The notes under the pieces are model-generated. The model was not told the origin of the DNA. It searched no databases and was given only the letters and a program-made list of their open reading frames with translations. A DNA stretch of 64,000 nt from Hyaloperonospora brassicae. Taxonomy: Eukaryota > Oomycota > Peronosporomycetes > Peronosporales > Peronosporaceae. Where the stretch lies: positions 1 to 64,000 of the forward strand of contig CANTFL010001484.1 of NCBI GenBank assembly GCA_947650285.1. Direction: 5' to 3'. Every line of letters begins with the position of its first letter. Within the stretch, counting starts at the first letter, position 1. The translations under genes were made by a program, and so were the position numbers. Below are positions 20,946-31,900 of the stretch, piece after piece.

Positions 20946-22617
20946 TCAACTCGATTGACTGTTTTTTCGCGCGCGAAAGAGAACGTGCTGTGCGGTAGAT
21001 TCGCTCGCTTCATTCGCGAGCGTCTCATTGCTTTGGCATGTGTTGCGTCCTTATAACCAGGCGTCCTCTCCGTGGATCTCGCCGAGACGGGCAGTCGCAG
21101 CAGCTTAGGCAGCCCAGGCATGTTTAGATCACTCGTAGCATTCTAAAAGGCGGTATCAGCCTAATCACTTCTGGCGTCGATTTCCCGCTGTCGGATACGC
21201 GTTCGTCAGCGAGAAGATTGATGAACACCGGCAGTGACTCGAAACGAAACGAAACCAAATGGAGACTACAGCATCGGCCACCGGAGCGGTTGCGTGCACC
21301 GCTAGATACTGCTGCCTCGGACGAAAGACGTTGTAGGGCTTTATGTCGTAGATAGATTACAATCTTCATGCGTGCAAGTTTGAGCTGCTTCAACTTGCAT
21401 TAGTGGACGGAAGGCTCGCAAGGCGGTTGTAGCATCGCTGCCGTCCAGAGTTCTGCAATCAACGAATCGCTGGACGGCCTCAATGGCCTTGCAGTTGCAT
21501 TGCCCGGGAGGTCAACATCGAGGCATTTGCCACTCGTGACCGTGGGAATGCTGCACCTGCAAGATCTGGTATGAAATAGTGCCAATACAGAATGAACAGC
21601 TAGCCGTCAGATGGTCTGCTTTGTCTACGACAACGACGCGGGGATCCTGCTCTCATTCGTAATCGTTTGTAGTAAAGACAGACGGCGATTCAATACGCAG
21701 GAGCGCCCGCCACATTTGCCAGGGACGGTTGACGACCGCATGTAAATATATAGTCATTAGGGGCACCCACGTTGGCCATTGTATCTTGCAACAAGCAAAT
21801 GGAACGGCAATGCAGCGTTGTTACAAATTCATGCGGGCAACATACCCTCAGAAGGCGATGAGTCAAACCAAAACGAGCTTCATGGGGGCAATTCTATAGC
21901 CACTTTGCTCACTTCGCGTCGGCAGAACTCGTAATCATTCGTGCAGAAAACGTTGTCGTCGCGGTGGTATCGCATTCTTAGCTTGTCACGTTTGTTCAGC
22001 GTACAAGTGGGAGCGCAATACGAGCGCACTGATCTATTCGCCCAGTCGTCGGACCGCTTCGAAGGCTACACATGCGTCTGATGTTGTTGGTAATGAGCGC
22101 GACGTAAGGCTGACACACTTTTGTACATCGCCAGCATGCATGGATTGCTAGATCCCGTCAATGGTTCTGCGGTGCTGCAACATGTTGCTTCGTGATCCCC
22201 TGAGTACACGCTATGGCAGTAACCAGGCTTGTCGTGTCAAACAAGTTCAGGCACCCTTGCTGCGAGCTGTTTACTACCTCCTTGTTGCTCCTATTCGCAA
22301 AGCAGTACAATAAAACCGCCCGTGAAATCGTCCTATTCCATCGTGGCGTAGTAGTCGGTTGTCCAGCCGGAAGAGCAACGTCTTAGTTCCAATATCTCCT
22401 GTGTAAAGCGTCGCTAATAAGTTGTTCAAGATGGTTTGTACACATCCGTCATGCACGCGATCGCACGGTTGTCAACGACACGACAGGTGCGTGTTTTCTT
22501 CCCAAACGACGCGACGATTGTGTCACGTTGAGACACGCCACTGCAGGCGGCCAAATTTTGGGGCCGACAAAGAGCGGGCAGAATAGCTCCGTCCATCGAG
22601 GGCGCAAAGGATTAGAG
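20946..22617. other. Region without a supported gene
   Basis: Frames on both strands are short and without domain patterns. The interval lies between a minus-strand group and the plus-strand PPR gene and probably contains regulatory sequence. No repeat family from elsewhere in the window was recognised in it. Confidence 0.45.
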
Positions 22618-22820
22618 ATGGACCAAGGAATTGAAATCGATAAGTACGGGCGATGGACGCTAAGTGCGTCATCAGCTGGGGTACGTTTGTGACTGGGAAG
22701 CTGTTAAAGTAACGCCAAGCCTTTTACTGTCGTCAGGTGAGCCTTCACGAAGCCGACAGCGCGTTCGTTGATAAATTAGGCGACGAATTAGCTGTGAAGG
22801 AGATGATGAAAACGCGATGA
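22618..22820 (+). CDS. Possible two-exon short peptide gene (48 aa)
   Basis: An ATG opens 21 codons (22,618-22,680). A GTACGT donor and TCGTCAG acceptor bound a 56-bp candidate intron (22,681-22,736), and 27 further codons plus a stop follow in the same frame (22,737-22,820). The product would be acidic and has no recognised domain. The splice signals are good for an oomycete intron, but the peptide is short. It could equally be the 5' leader of a transcript running into the PPR gene 167 bp downstream. Low confidence. Confidence 0.25.
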
Positions 22821-22915
22821 TTAAGAGAGCGAATTAGTTGGCCTGTAAGGTGGCAAAACTTACCATCCATTCTACGACGAATTGGTCAGCGAATTAACAA
22901 CGAATTGGACGGCAA
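22770..22915 (+). repeat. Degenerate CGAATTAG short repeats
   Basis: The block GCGAATTAGTT and relatives (GACGAATTAGC, GACGAATTGGT, GCGAATTAACA, ACGAATTGGA) recurs five times in about 140 bp just before the PPR gene. Spacing is irregular. They might be protein-binding sites in the PPR promoter or simple sequence drift. Confidence 0.45.
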
Positions 22916-22966
22916 CTATTCGATGACAAAGTGGCCAACAAATTACCTAACGCAGCCACATCCATC

Positions 22967-22973
22967 TCATTTC
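22967..22973 (+). promoter_or_regulatory. Candidate oomycete initiator element
   Basis: TCATTTC, 18 bp before the PPR start codon, within CATCTCATTTCTATCGG, fits the known oomycete core-promoter initiator (YTCANTYY). If used, the 5' leader would be under 20 bases, which is known in oomycetes. This is by motif and position only. Confidence 0.5.
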
Positions 22974-22986
22974 TATCGGCGCGGCC

Positions 22987-25900
22987 ATGCTGCCCCGTCA
23001 CCAGCGCGTGCCTTTGCAGCTGCTACAGCAATCTCTGCGTGCCACCAGTGCTCGCCACAGTAGCGCCACCATCTTCTCTGCCTCATCAGCCACTATCTAC
23101 ACGTCTCACCGTTTGCCAGCGCCGAGTAGACATCTCGATCGGTTCGTATTTCCCACCCAGCAGCACTCGAAGAGCTCTACTCGCACTCTACAGCGCCGAA
23201 ATATCGCTCACGTCCACCAAAAGCCGAATCCTCCGGTTCCCGTACCTCAGGACGAGTATGACGAGCTCACGACTTTCTTGGCCGAGCCAGACACCTCAGG
23301 CCCTGCGGTGGAGCGAGCCAGAGAGATCGTAACGAGTTGGATGCAGCAATACGTGACATCCGATATGCCCGGCCAAGACGCTACTGTTATGGTGATGGTA
23401 GCCGACGCAATGCAAGATCCTCAATTCGTGATGCAGGTGTATACGCGTCTCCGAGACGCAGGCGTGTCCCCGTCGCCTATCACGCTCGAGTACTCAGCCG
23501 CCGCTTGTGCTCACTTGGGCCAATGGCAAACCGCAATCGAGATCATTGGCTTTATGCACGAATCCGCAGAGATCACGCAGCCGTCGCTGGATATTTACGA
23601 GAATGCAATTGCTTCGTGTCATGCGGCAAAGAAATGGATCAAAGCCAAGTGTTTGTTGGAAGAGATGAGGATATACAGACTGGAAGCATCCCCTGAGCTG
23701 CACATAACATCGATTAGACTGTGCATCGACAGTCTGGAGGCTACAGCTACGGAGGTGCTCTTGCATGCATTTTTGCGCGCGTATGAGGGAAAGCTAGATG
23801 CTGAAAAGATACGGGAAATTATCACCGACCTTTTTCACACAGCTCTGGACGCCGAGTCGCTGCCGCAAGCACTCTTCTTGCGTAATGAGATGATGGCACG
23901 ACAGTATCATGTCTCGAAAGAGCTGTATTCGCGACTCGTTCATCTGTGCGCTACGAAGCGCCAGTGGCACAAGGCGCGCGTGTTGCTGCAGCAATTTGTT
24001 GACATCAACGCTCCTCCACCTACGGCTACACCATCCCATCGATACACAGATGATATTCAGTGCTTGTTGGAAGAGATGCAGACAAACAACATCGACGTCC
24101 CGCTGGCGGTGTACAATGCTGCATTGAGAAATTTTGGTCAAATAGCTTTGACTGACGATGCTTTGTCTGTGTACAAGAGCATGCGAAATCGTCAAGTGAC
24201 GCCTGATGCTGTATCATTTGCGGCGCTGATATGTTCCTGTGGCACCAAAGTAGAGCAATCGGAGGATTTGTTTCGTGAGCTGCAACGTAGCAATTGCCAT
24301 CCTACGCTAGATGTCGTGCACGCATACTTGCTGGTTCCTAGTCGCGCAAAGGAGTGGGAAGAAGTGCGTCGACGATATGCGCTTGTGCGTGATGAAGGGC
24401 CGCTGTACACGGTTCTACCATTGGAGTCTGATGTGCGAATCCAGTCGCTCGTTGCTGTAGCTTATGGACGAGTCAATCGCTCGGAAGAAATGCTTCGCAT
24501 CTTTACAAGCATGAAGGTCAAGGGTTTGGAACCCAATCTGCATGTGTATGGCGAAGCGCTGTTGGCATATATTCGCCAAGATCAATGGCGTCATGCGCTC
24601 ATGCTGTTCGACCACATTTTTCAGCAACAGACGCTAGAAATGCGAGAGCAGCGGAAGCTCGAAACGTTTCCAACGCTGTGGGACGCTGCAGTGTTGGCCT
24701 GCGAGAAAGGTGACCAGATTGAGCGTGCAACAATGCTCTACGACACCATTATCGAGCAGCGCGTTCCGATTTCAATGGCAACAGGGGAGCGTCTCGCCGC
24801 GATGCTAACCAGTGTTCCATCCGAGACGTTGTGGAGGTCGTTTAAATTGATTCCGTCGCTCCATCGAACAAAGACGAAGAGTCATTTGAACCCGCGCGCA
24901 CTAAACGCTGTGCTCAAGCGCGCTGTGGAGAACAACGATAGCAATTTGGCCGAGCAAATTGTGACTGACGGGACGCAAGAGATGGGAATACTTCCCAACT
25001 CCATGACGTTTGCTCTGATGCTTCGTTTGTATGCAAGCCGGGAGGACCAAGAGAGCTTTCATTTGTGGTGGTGCAAAATGGATGGAGGCAAAGTGAAGCC
25101 GACGTTGTTCGTGTTTCGTGCGCTGATGCATCAATTGAGCAACTTGAGTCACGAGTGTGAAAACGTAGTGTACCTCAACGCTATCGGAGACTTCCTGCGC
25201 AAATATGAGCCCAGAAACTCGGCCACCGATAGTGCGAATTTCAAGAACACAAAGGAGTACGTCGCACATCTTGGTCGTACTGTATTGGACATTATGGAAG
25301 CCCGTGGCATTGGATCGGACACTATATGTCTACAGAACTATCTGCTACTCAGTCAAGACCCAGATCATGTCATCCGAGCTCTTGTGCTTGTGGAAGACGC
25401 GGTGTCGGCAACAAGCAAGCGTGATGAAAGCGTCGGCCAGGATTGCGTCCATCTCACATCGCGGTTGTTGCACACGCTGTTCACAGCTTTGGATAACTCT
25501 TTTCCGGACGGCCAGCGCATACGCAAACTAATGGTAAATATCGTGAAGGACCTACCGAACGATCTCTCGGAGGATGCGGTCGCTGCTTACTGCGCAGCGA
25601 ACGATGGGTACAACGCGTTGCAGCTTCTACGGGAGCTATTGGATGTAAGATGCCGCTTAACCGACGAGCACGTGTTGTTCTTTCTTACGAACTGCTACAC
25701 GTGCGAGTCATCGTCTCCAGCCTCCGAAGATTCGCGCCCAAGGAGCGCGAATGGCATGATAGTGGACATGGCCTCGCTACTGTGTGCGAGCGAGACTGTG
25801 ACGATGGAGGCAGGTTGCCTGGCCTTTCTGATTCAGCATATTGTGGACCTTTCCAAGTGGCAACAGCGAGACGGTTTTGAAGTATCGACGCAAGAGGAGA

Positions 25901-26040
25901 CGCACGCGATGAAGAAGCTATTGGTACGTGCATTCGCGCACTTTTCGATCCCTCAGGTGACGGAGTTCCTATCAAAGGTAATCGCTCGCGATGATCTTGT
26001 CCATGTGACAAGCATCATTGACGAGCTGCAAGGAGTCTAG
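22987..26040 (+). CDS. Large pentatricopeptide-repeat (PPR) protein, probably mitochondrial
   Basis: This is one intron-free frame of 1017 residues from an ATG. The first 75 residues are rich in Arg, Ser, Leu and Gln with almost no acid (MLPRHQRVPLQLLQQSL), typical of a mitochondrial presequence. The rest is a chain of helix-turn-helix repeats about 35 residues long. Examples are IYENAIASCHAAKKWIKAKC (about 202-221), VYNAALRNFGQIALTDDALS (about 376), LVAVAYGRVNRSEEMLRIFT (about 491) and FALMLRLYASREDQESFHLW (about 675). The PPR family binds single-stranded RNA one base per repeat and acts in organelle RNA processing, stability or translation. No endonuclease (SMR), DYW or other catalytic tail is visible. 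The spacer QQEMRE-type helices at about 545 are charged. It is intact and has coding character unlike the flanking repeats. The RNA target cannot be read out. Confidence 0.9.
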   Translation: MLPRHQRVPLQLLQQSLRATSARHSSATIFSASSATIYTSHRLPAPSRHLDRFVFPTQQHSKSSTRTLQRRNIAHVHQKPNPPVPVPQDEYDELTTFLAEPDTSGPAVERAREIVTSWMQQYVTSDMPGQDATVMVMVADAMQDPQFVMQVYTRLRDAGVSPSPITLEYSAAACAHLGQWQTAIEIIGFMHESAEITQPSLDIYENAIASCHAAKKWIKAKCLLEEMRIYRLEASPELHITSIRLCIDSLEATATEVLLHAFLRAYEGKLDAEKIREIITDLFHTALDAESLPQALFLRNEMMARQYHVSKELYSRLVHLCATKRQWHKARVLLQQFVDINAPPPTATPSHRYTDDIQCLLEEMQTNNIDVPLAVYNAALRNFGQIALTDDALSVYKSMRNRQVTPDAVSFAALICSCGTKVEQSEDLFRELQRSNCHPTLDVVHAYLLVPSRAKEWEEVRRRYALVRDEGPLYTVLPLESDVRIQSLVAVAYGRVNRSEEMLRIFTSMKVKGLEPNLHVYGEALLAYIRQDQWRHALMLFDHIFQQQTLEMREQRKLETFPTLWDAAVLACEKGDQIERATMLYDTIIEQRVPISMATGERLAAMLTSVPSETLWRSFKLIPSLHRTKTKSHLNPRALNAVLKRAVENNDSNLAEQIVTDGTQEMGILPNSMTFALMLRLYASREDQESFHLWWCKMDGGKVKPTLFVFRALMHQLSNLSHECENVVYLNAIGDFLRKYEPRNSATDSANFKNTKEYVAHLGRTVLDIMEARGIGSDTICLQNYLLLSQDPDHVIRALVLVEDAVSATSKRDESVGQDCVHLTSRLLHTLFTALDNSFPDGQRIRKLMVNIVKDLPNDLSEDAVAAYCAANDGYNALQLLRELLDVRCRLTDEHVLFFLTNCYTCESSSPASEDSRPRSANGMIVDMASLLCASETVTMEAGCLAFLIQHIVDLSKWQQRDGFEVSTQEETHAMKKLLVRAFAHFSIPQVTEFLSKVIARDDLVHVTSIIDELQGV

Positions 26041-26905
26041 ATATCCACTAGGTCGATAGCTTTTCGTTGTGTTGAGGCTAGAAGCGAGGGCGGTAGTCTC
26101 GCAATCGGTCACGACGAAACGGCTGTTTTGTCACAGAGCACACGACACCAGCTTTTTGCCCAGCACGAAGGAGATCATAGCGCACGGTGACGGCTCTCGC
26201 CAGCCCCAGCGGAGCAGACAACTATCGTGTCGTAGAGCAAGTATGCCGCTATGATTGCCAAGAGGCTTTACGCCTGAGCATCCTTTGCATCAAAAGCGCG
26301 TGCGCAACCAGCGATTGTGTGTCTATCAATGAAACTTTCGGACGCGCTGTAGCTTCACGTCTATCCTATTTGGTATCCGTCGTCGTTGAAGCGTGTCATC
26401 GCAATTGCAGTAGAAATTTCGGCAGCGTGCATCAAAATTTCGTGGGACGACCAAACTGCGCACGTGTATCGCAAAGCGCGAACATAGAGGCGCCGCTACA
26501 GTCACAGAGAGGGCTTGACTGCCCTGCTGTCTCGAACCGATGAAGCCTGGAAGACCCTTTTGGGCTACCCAGTGGTTTGCCACGGAAGGCTATCAGATGT
26601 GATACTTTGCACTCGGCGCGAAGGTTTCAAATATCTCGCACGTGATCATCACATGGCAATGGAGGCAAATGAACCCAGTGCCGCCAGGACGTGCACAGCT
26701 GTTTCGAATGAGTGCTCTTCTTCTCTCACACGGCCACTTATGGACAGCTCTGTGCTGCAAGCTTCCACCTCTTTGACATGCAAATCAAGCCACGCATAAA
26801 CGTGTCACAACGGCTCAATCTTTCGTTATTCCGCTGGCTACTGACTTCGGAAGCCTTCAGTTGACGTCGGAAAAAGCGGCAAAAACACGGAAATGCAGGC
26901 GTCGC
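26041..26905. other. Intergenic region after the PPR gene
   Basis: Short frames on both strands have no domain signatures. The interval ends at the left copy of a 16-bp direct repeat that bounds the next insertion. Confidence 0.5.
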
Positions 26906-28204
26906 GTCGTCAGAAATGGTGGTGGTGGTGGTGGTGTCAAGTACGTCCATTATAATGATAACTAACGACTGATAAGTGTGACAAGAAGTACGGCCCGGGT
27001 ATCGGGTCGACAACTAAAGGGCTCCGTAGAGCCAGGGGCGACGGCAACGAGGTCAGAGACCCTCCTACCGAAGCCAACTACGAGTCAATCATGACCGCTG
27101 GCGCGACCAAGTAGACTGGGGACATGCGTACCGCCGGAGCGGCAGCACGTACAACGCGGGTATGCTGCCATATAAGGCAACAAACCCCTTTAGGACCGCT
27201 TGCGCGGCCCCCGACGTGGAGTGCGATCACCGAAGTGACTGCGTGGCGTGGAGAACGCCAACCCGCCGTATATCTCTCCGAGGAGCTCAACCATCTGCGA
27301 TGGTGGCTCCCTTCAGCCGCTTGCGCGGCCCCCGACGTGGAGTGCGATCACCGAAGTGACTGCGTGGCGTGGAGAACGCCAACCCGCCGTATATCGCTCC
27401 GAGGAGCTCAACCATCTGCGATGGTGGCTCCCTTCAGCCGCTTGCGCGGCCCCCGACGTGGAGTGCGATCACCGAAGTGACTGCGTGGCGTGGAGAACGC
27501 CAACCCGCCATATATCTCTCCGAGGAGCTCAACCATCTGCGATGGTGGCTCCCTTCAGCCGCTTGCGCGGCCCCCGACGTGGAGTGCGATCACCGAAGTG
27601 ACTGCGTGGCGTGGAGAACGCCAACCCGCCGTATATCGCTCCGAGGAGCTCAACCATCTGCGATGGTGGCCCCCTACAGCCGCTTGCGCGGCCCCCGACG
27701 TGGAGTGCGATCACCGAAGTGACTGCGTGGCGTGGAGAACGCCAACCCGCCGTATATCGCTCCGAGGAGCTCAACCATCTGCGATGGTGGCCCCCTACAG
27801 CCGCTTGCGCGGCCCCCGACGTGGAGTGCGATCACCGAAGTGACTGCGTGGCGTGGAGAACGCCAACCCGCCGTATATCGCTCCGAGGAGCTCAACCATC
27901 TGCGATGGTGGCTCCCTACAGCCGCTTGCGCGGCCCCCGACGTGGAGTGTGCGCTCGCCGCAGCGGCGACACGTGGCGCGGGGTACGCCTCCAGTCCGTA
28001 AAACACCCCTGCTAGGGCCGCTTGCGCGACCCGTCGGTCTCCTACGCCCACACCCGCGACTGCGAGTGCAGCGTGCCCGCGTCAGATCTTCGACCACGTC
28101 GGCTCCCCAAGGGGAGGATTCCCTCCGACGTGACTGCCCCGAAGGGAAAAAGACTGGCTTGAGCTGAACCGTGAAAATTTGGGAATGGGTCGTCAGAAAT
28201 GGTG
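26906..28204 (-). mobile_element. Non-coding insertion flanked by 16-bp direct repeats, with internal 121-bp tandem array
   Basis: GTCGTCAGAAATGGTG occurs at 26,906-26,921 and again at 28,189-28,204. Between them lie 1267 bp of GC-rich sequence unlike the flanks. At the left edge the insertion starts with a (GTG)n run (26,918-26,936), which on the minus strand would be a (CAC)n tail. A long target duplication plus a simple-sequence tail at one end is typical of a retroposed (LINE/SINE-type) copy reading on the minus strand. No protein-coding domain is present. The class is inferred from the ends only. Confidence 0.5.
27198..27950 (+). repeat. Tandem repeat, 121-bp unit, just over six copies
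   Basis: The block GCTTGCGCGGCCCCCGACGT starts at 27,198, 27,319, 27,440, 27,561, 27,682, 27,803 and 27,924, an exact 121-bp step. Copies differ at only a few positions; the last is broken after about 27 bp. Because 121 is not a multiple of three, each strand can be read through in rotating frames, which makes several spurious 110-130 codon frames. A further partial copy, GCTTGCGCGACCC, is at about 28,019. Confidence 0.95.
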
Positions 28205-28220
28205 CTACGCCGGTGAATCG

Positions 28221-28260
28221 ACAGACAGACAGGCAGACAGACAGACAGACAGACAGACAG
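28221..28260 (+). repeat. (ACAG)n microsatellite
   Basis: Ten ACAG units with one substitution lie immediately right of the insertion described above. It is non-coding. Confidence 0.95.
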
Positions 28261-28916
28261 TCCCGCCGCATGGTGAATCCACGTGACCAGCACCGCGATT
28301 AGACGTTGAGCGTATCGCCTTTCGCGGGGTATGAGGGCTCTGGGTCGTCATTGCTGGAAAATCAACCGCAGACAAGACGGATCAGTGTTGATTGGTCAAG
28401 CCGTAAGTGTCGGATTGTATTCCGCGCTTCCTCGTTGCATCTAGCACTTCATACCCTGCAAAATCTGCTATCGTATCGAGCGCTCCGCACCTGCCGTCAC
28501 CCTTCAACAATGCATATCACGTCACACTGCATGTTTTTCGATTGCCACATCAAAACCGCAAGGCAGCTGTTGTTCAGAAAAGCTCCAGGCCACGTTACAA
28601 ATCCGCCGCTGCGGCTCCCGTCAGCGTCCACACATTAGAAAAGCCGCGCTCAACGTTCGAAGCGCTCGTCCGCTGCCGTTGTCACCTTCAGATCCGACAC
28701 CTGAACGCGGGACGCCCTCCCACTCCTTTCGCCGCACTTTCTTTCAGCTTTTTTCTTTTGCGTCGCGGCAGCCGTTCTGTAGCGAGGAAACGCAGTTCGC
28801 ACACGAGCACTTCATCCATTTGTCTGTCCGTCCGTCCGTCTCTCTTTCTCGCTGTCTATCTCTTCTTCGTCCTCTCTCTCTTCCGTGTGGGATCAGGTCT
28901 GTGGCGCGCCAATCAA
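28261..28916 (+). promoter_or_regulatory. Upstream region and leader of the histidine kinase gene
   Basis: The kinase frame stays open through this interval back to a GTG at 28,407, but it contains no ATG before 28,917 and its translation is low-complexity. I read it as promoter and leader. It has pyrimidine-rich stretches, including a GTCC/GTCT run at about 28,823-28,860, common before oomycete start codons. Confidence 0.5.
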
Positions 28917-31900
28917 ATGGACAGAAGGCCGTCCGGAACGGACCACGAGCCCCTGCAGCCCGCGCACGACGGCAAGCGGAAGAAGAAGAGTGTTTGCCAG
29001 CAGAGCTCTTGTACCAAGAAGAGCAGCAAAGCCGATGCGCGACGCGCGCGACAGGACAGCAACTGTCGAAGCGGTCGTCGTAGCGCTGACGCAGCAGCTT
29101 CGAGCTCAGTGACTTCTGCCGCACTGGCGTTCAGTACGAACACGAACGAGCTCTCCTCGCGTCTTTACTGGATCTTGGACGAAGCCAATGTGCCGGCACT
29201 TGCTGTGGACGCGACGGGCACTGTGACGTTCTGGAACCAGCGGCTGGTACAGCTCTCGGGATTCTATGCCGCTGACGTCGTTGGCCGCTTAGTTACGGAG
29301 CTCATCAGCCCTTCACATTGTGCTGAAGTGACGCGTAGACTGGAGGAAGCTCTTGCTGACGTGAACGTGACCGTGCGAAACGTAGAGCTGGAGCTGGGAA
29401 GCGTGAAGCTTTTGGTAAACTTGACGGCCGACGTGGACGAGACTGAAGTGGCTCGTGTTGTGGCTATTGGTCAAGACATTACGATAAAGACGAAGCAAGA
29501 GCGACGGGACGCTCAAGTCGCTCCGCAAGTGGGTACGTCGATTTTCGAGGTCGATCGGGACGGACGGATTGTTCGATGGCATAAGAAGGCAGAAATGTTT
29601 ACGGGTTACAGGATGGACCAAGTTGTGGGTGCCCCGTTCATTGACTTGGTACATGGAGACGATGGTGAGGCCGTGAGCGAAGTTCTGGCCCGTGCTGCAT
29701 CAACCAACACGTCGGTATCAGAGCTGATGTTGTCGCTGAAAACGGCCAAGGGCGCGTACGTTAAGTTGTCGCTGAGTCTCGCGCCGCATATCAGTTGGGG
29801 TGATGGAGGTGCTGGAGTTGTTGACCGCATGGTTGCGTCTTGTAAGAACGAGTCGATGTGCAGCGCGAGTGATAGGGCGTACAGCAAGCTTGTGGATTTG
29901 GCTAATGTACCGATTTTTGGCATTGATACAAAAGGATGCGTCGTGATATTTAACAAGAAAGCTGCACAAGTTAGCGAGTACTTACCGGGCGAGGTCGCAG
30001 GTGTTGATCTGGTGCTGTGTTTGGTCCACGAAGACCATCGTGAGGAGGCGACAGTAGTTTTTGAAAAGGCGCTACGCGGTATCGAGACTGCAGACTTTGA
30101 GCTCGCTATGATCACGAAACACGGCCAAACGGTAAAGATGTTGTTGAGTGTTATGCCACGCTACGACCTTGCTGGAGAAGTTATTGGTGTGATTGGCACA
30201 GGTCAGGAGGTCACAGAGCGAGTCGTGCAGGAGCACGAGTACACTCGCCTCATTGATAAAGCAAATGCTCCTATCGTAGGTGTGGACAAAAACCTTCGTG
30301 TGACGATTTGGAACAAGAAGGCAGCAACCATCACTGATTATTCGTATGTGCAGGCGATGGGCAAGGACCTTCTCGGGTTCATTGCGGAGCATGCGCGTGA
30401 CACAGTAGCAGACGTGCTATCGAAGGCTATGGAGGGCATTGAGACTGCGAATTTCGAGTTTCCGCTAGTGACAAAGAGCGGGCGTCAGCTAGACATTTTG
30501 CTGAACACTACGCCGCGCTTTGATCAGAGCGGCGAAATCACAGGCGTTGTAGGTATCGGACAGGACTTCACTGATCAGCGTGCCCAGGAAGAAGAGTACA
30601 TTCGATTGATTGATACGGCCAACGCGCCGATATTCGGCATCGACATGGATGGTCGCGTCGACATTTGGAACCGAAAAGCTGTGGCCATCACGGAGTACAC
30701 GGTGCTGGAAGCCCGAGGAACACGTCTTGTTGAAAGCTTCATCCCACTTGACCACCGCGCTGGAGTGGCAGCCGTGATGTCGAAGGCCATGGACGGGGAA
30801 GGCACCGCTAACTTTGAGTTCCCGCTGATCACGAAAACCGGTCGACGCGTAGATATTTTGCTGAACGCTACGCCACGTTACAACCAGCACGGCGATATCG
30901 TGGGTGTTGTAGGAATCGGCCAGGATATCACAGAGCGTATCGTGCAAGAGCAGGAGTACAGTCGCTTGATCGACACAGCCAACGCACCCATTTTCGGTGT
31001 CGATATGACAGGCCTTGTCAATATTTGGAACAACAAATCTGCAGAGATTACGCAGTTTACTGCTGATGAGGTCATTGGAAAGGATCTGGTGCAAGAATTT
31101 ATATCGGAAGGCTATCGCTCTGCCGTAGGTCTAGTGCTGTCGCAAGCGCTAAACGGTGTGCAGACAGCCAACTTCAACTTTCCCCTGATTACCAAGTCCG
31201 GGCGCCGCGTGGAAATATTGCTGAATGCTACTCCACGGTACAATGAGTTGGGTGAAATCGTTGGTGTCGTAAGCATTGGCCAGGACATTACGGAGAGAAT
31301 CGCGCAGGAGCATGAATATAGCCGTCTGATTGATACAGCTAACGCGCCTATATTCGGAGTGGACAGTGAAGGTCGTGTTAACATCTGGAACAAGAAGGCT
31401 GCTGAGATAATGCAGTATTCTACTGACGAGGTTCTTGGCGAGAATCTTGTGGACAAGTTCATTACCGAAGACTACCGTGACGCTGTTGGTGCAGTTTTGT
31501 CAAAAGCTCTTGGTGGCTTCGAAACCGCAAACTTTGAGTTTCCACTTGTGACAAAAGCGAATCGCCGAGTCGAGATTTTACTTAATGCCACACCTCGGTT
31601 CAACGAACATGGGATAGTTATAGGCATGGTAGGCATTGGTCAGGACATTACGGATCGGATCGCACAGGAGCAGGAATACGCGCGATTGATCGAGAAAGCG
31701 AATGCGCCGATTTTCGGCGTCGACGCGCAAGGCCTGATCAACATCTGGAACCATAAGACGGCTGAGATGACACGTTTTTCGAAGGAGGAAGCGATCGGCA
31801 AAGACTTGATAAGCTGGGCTATTCCGGAAGAGTACCGCGATGCCACGGAAACGATCTTGTGGAAAGCTCTAGAGGGTGATGAAACGTCGAATTTTGATGT

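Noticed and set aside
18601..22450. Shared 15-mer TTTGTACACATCCGT at about 18,602 and 22,434
   Set aside because: Too short and without extended similarity; may be chance or a tiny repeat scar.
27198..27950. CRISPR-like regular array
   Set aside because: The whole 121-bp unit is repeated; there are no unique spacers, and the context is eukaryotic.
27248..28271. Several overlapping frames of 80-160 codons on both strands
   Set aside because: They are by-products of the 121-bp tandem repeat, whose length rotates the frame; the same peptide text recurs in three frames.
28407..28916. N-terminal extension of the histidine kinase
   Set aside because: The frame is open only from a GTG, contains no ATG before 28,917, and translates to low-complexity sequence.
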